A stretch of DNA of 64,000 nt from Candidatus Methylophosphatis haderslevensis (GTDB lineage: Bacteria > Pseudomonadota > Gammaproteobacteria > Burkholderiales > Rhodocyclaceae): assembly GCA_016711925.1 (NCBI GenBank), contig JADJSA010000001.1, positions 992,001 to 1,056,000 of the forward strand. Reading direction: 5' to 3'. The notes beneath the pieces are model-generated. The model saw only the letters and a list, made by a program, of their open reading frames with translations, had not been told where the DNA came from and ran no database searches. The translations under genes were made by a program, and so were the position numbers. Below, piece by piece: positions 63,458-64,000 of the stretch (position 1 is the first letter of the stretch; each line of letters begins with the position of its first letter).

Positions 63458-63751
63458 TCATTCGTCCTTGTCCTCGTAGCGTTGCCAGGCACCCCCGACG
63501 TGCTCTCGTTCGGCGCCCATGTCGACCGGAAGATCGGCCACCTCTTCCAGCGTCGGGTCCAGCGCGACCAGATGCGCAATATGGACCGGCACGAGTTCGT
63601 TGCGCAAAACCTGCGGATCGGAAAAGTCGTGATTCTTCCAGTGACAATACATCTGCCAATCCCCGCCCGCATGCGAGACGAAAAGTACCGGCTTGCGTTC
63701 TGTCACCACGCAGGTACAGGCGATCGTGCCAAGATTTTCGGGGAAGGTCAT
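63458..63751 (-). CDS. hypothetical protein (97 aa)
   Basis: A 97-residue protein I do not recognise: MTFPENLGTIACTCVVTERKPVLFVSHAGGDWQMYCHWKNHDFSDP, then VLRNELVPVHIAHLVALDPTLEEVADLPVDMGAEREHVGG and an acidic tail. No signal peptide or helix. The Cys-x-Cys and the aromatic HAGGDWQMYCHW block are distinctive. It lies between a secreted-protein gene and a small coupled gene on the same strand. Confidence 0.6.
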   Translation of the reverse strand: MTFPENLGTIACTCVVTERKPVLFVSHAGGDWQMYCHWKNHDFSDPQVLRNELVPVHIAHLVALDPTLEEVADLPVDMGAEREHVGGAWQRYEDKDE

Positions 63752-63787
63752 GTCGATCGCGAATCGTGAAGTGTCTGACGGAGAAAT

Positions 63788-63913
63788 TCAAGTCCAGCCG
63801 CGTGCGGCGCGGACCGGGGAACAGGCTTTGCCGGACTCCGGAATCGCAGCGGATTGCGCGGCCCGTTCCGCCATCTTCGCCGGAGATTGCGCTTTCAACG
63901 AATCCAGTGTCAT
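63788..63913 (-). CDS. short open frame (41 aa), possibly coupled
   Basis: MTLDSLKAQSPAKMAERAAQSAAIP... (41 residues), no recognised domain. Its ATG overlaps the upstream stop in ATGA, which is a coupling pattern, but length and composition give little support. It could equally be non-coding or part of a frame error. Confidence 0.25.
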   Translation of the reverse strand: MTLDSLKAQSPAKMAERAAQSAAIPESGKACSPVRAARGWT

Positions 63914-64000
63914 TGCCCTGCCCGCAGTCTTGCGAGCAGTTGGGTCGCACGCTGATCCGACGGCGCCTGCTGTCGCAGCCTTTCGGCCCACTCGGCCGCC
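63910..64000 (-). CDS. C-terminal fragment of an unidentified protein
   Basis: The last 29 codons of a gene entering from beyond the window: AAEWAERLRQQAPSDQRATQ followed by LLARLRAGQ and a TGA at 63910. It looks like an amphipathic helical end. Too short to assign. Confidence 0.4.
   Translation of the reverse strand, partial: AAEWAERLRQQAPSDQRATQLLARLRAGQ

Overview
The window is a high-GC (roughly two-thirds G+C by eye) bacterial chromosome segment. Gene content points to a betaproteobacterium: an MCE/MlaE lipid transporter with a fused STAS domain, a class 3d NAD-reducing Hox hydrogenase of the fused-HoxF type, methylcitrate-cycle genes prpC/prpD, polyphosphate enzymes (Ppx and PPK2), many c-di-GMP and two-component proteins, and a dispersed REP-like repeat. 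A Rhodocyclales / 'Candidatus Accumulibacter'-like source would fit, but that is inference. No rRNA, tRNA or CRISPR array was seen.

Layout. 1-7.1 kb (minus strand): end-clipped enoyl-CoA hydratase, acyl-CoA ligase, then an operon reading ppx > MlaE-type permease > ATPase > MCE protein > auxiliary lipoprotein. 7.3-12.5 kb: BLUF photoreceptor, HNH nuclease, receiver-PP2C phosphatase, small protein, rhodanese, PhnD/PhnE pair without an ATPase. 12.6-21.6 kb (minus): gamma-glutamyltransferase (frameshifted), TPR protein, secreted trypsin-like protease, and an ATPase > FtsX-type permease (in-frame stop) > AttH-like secreted protein cassette, then a cyclic-nucleotide-binding protein. 22-25 kb: glycerate 2-kinase and an IS110-family element. 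25-35 kb: PepSY/OmpR-type/sensor-kinase operon, flavoprotein, XRE regulator, transglutaminase, PPK2, SDR, amidase lipoprotein, spermidine-synthase-like membrane protein. 35-39 kb: two TldD/PmbA-family genes and ferredoxin-NADP reductase. 39.3-44.3 kb (minus): hoxFUYHW with an FNR-type box in front. 44.7-47.4 kb: prpC and prpD. 47.6-52.8 kb: small lipoprotein, DUF3301 protein, DEAD-box helicase, fused PabB-PabC, NYN-LOTUS protein. 53-56 kb: a large two-ended beta-repeat protein of unknown role. 56.2-64 kb: diguanylate cyclase, D-2-hydroxyacid dehydrogenase, a PhnD-like sensor coupled to a GGDEF-EAL protein, and secreted/unknown proteins.

Connections. FNR/ANR-type boxes lie before the hox operon and between ppk2 and the SDR gene, suggesting that hydrogen and polyphosphate metabolism respond to low oxygen. 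Hox (NADH supply), the methylcitrate enzymes (propionyl-CoA) and the acyl-CoA ligase/hydratase fit a carbon-storing, redox-flexible lifestyle.

Two features cut across the window. First, a REP-like repeat with core TATCCATGCGG recurs in at least nine intergenic gaps. Second, six genes carry single-base indels and one carries an in-frame TAA; repairing one base restores a full family-length protein each time. This density suggests residual sequence error at least as much as real gene decay. The most system-like novelties are a possible bridge RNA upstream of the IS110 transposase, the PhnD-like/GGDEF-EAL pair, and the 1,002-residue unknown protein at 53-56 kb.
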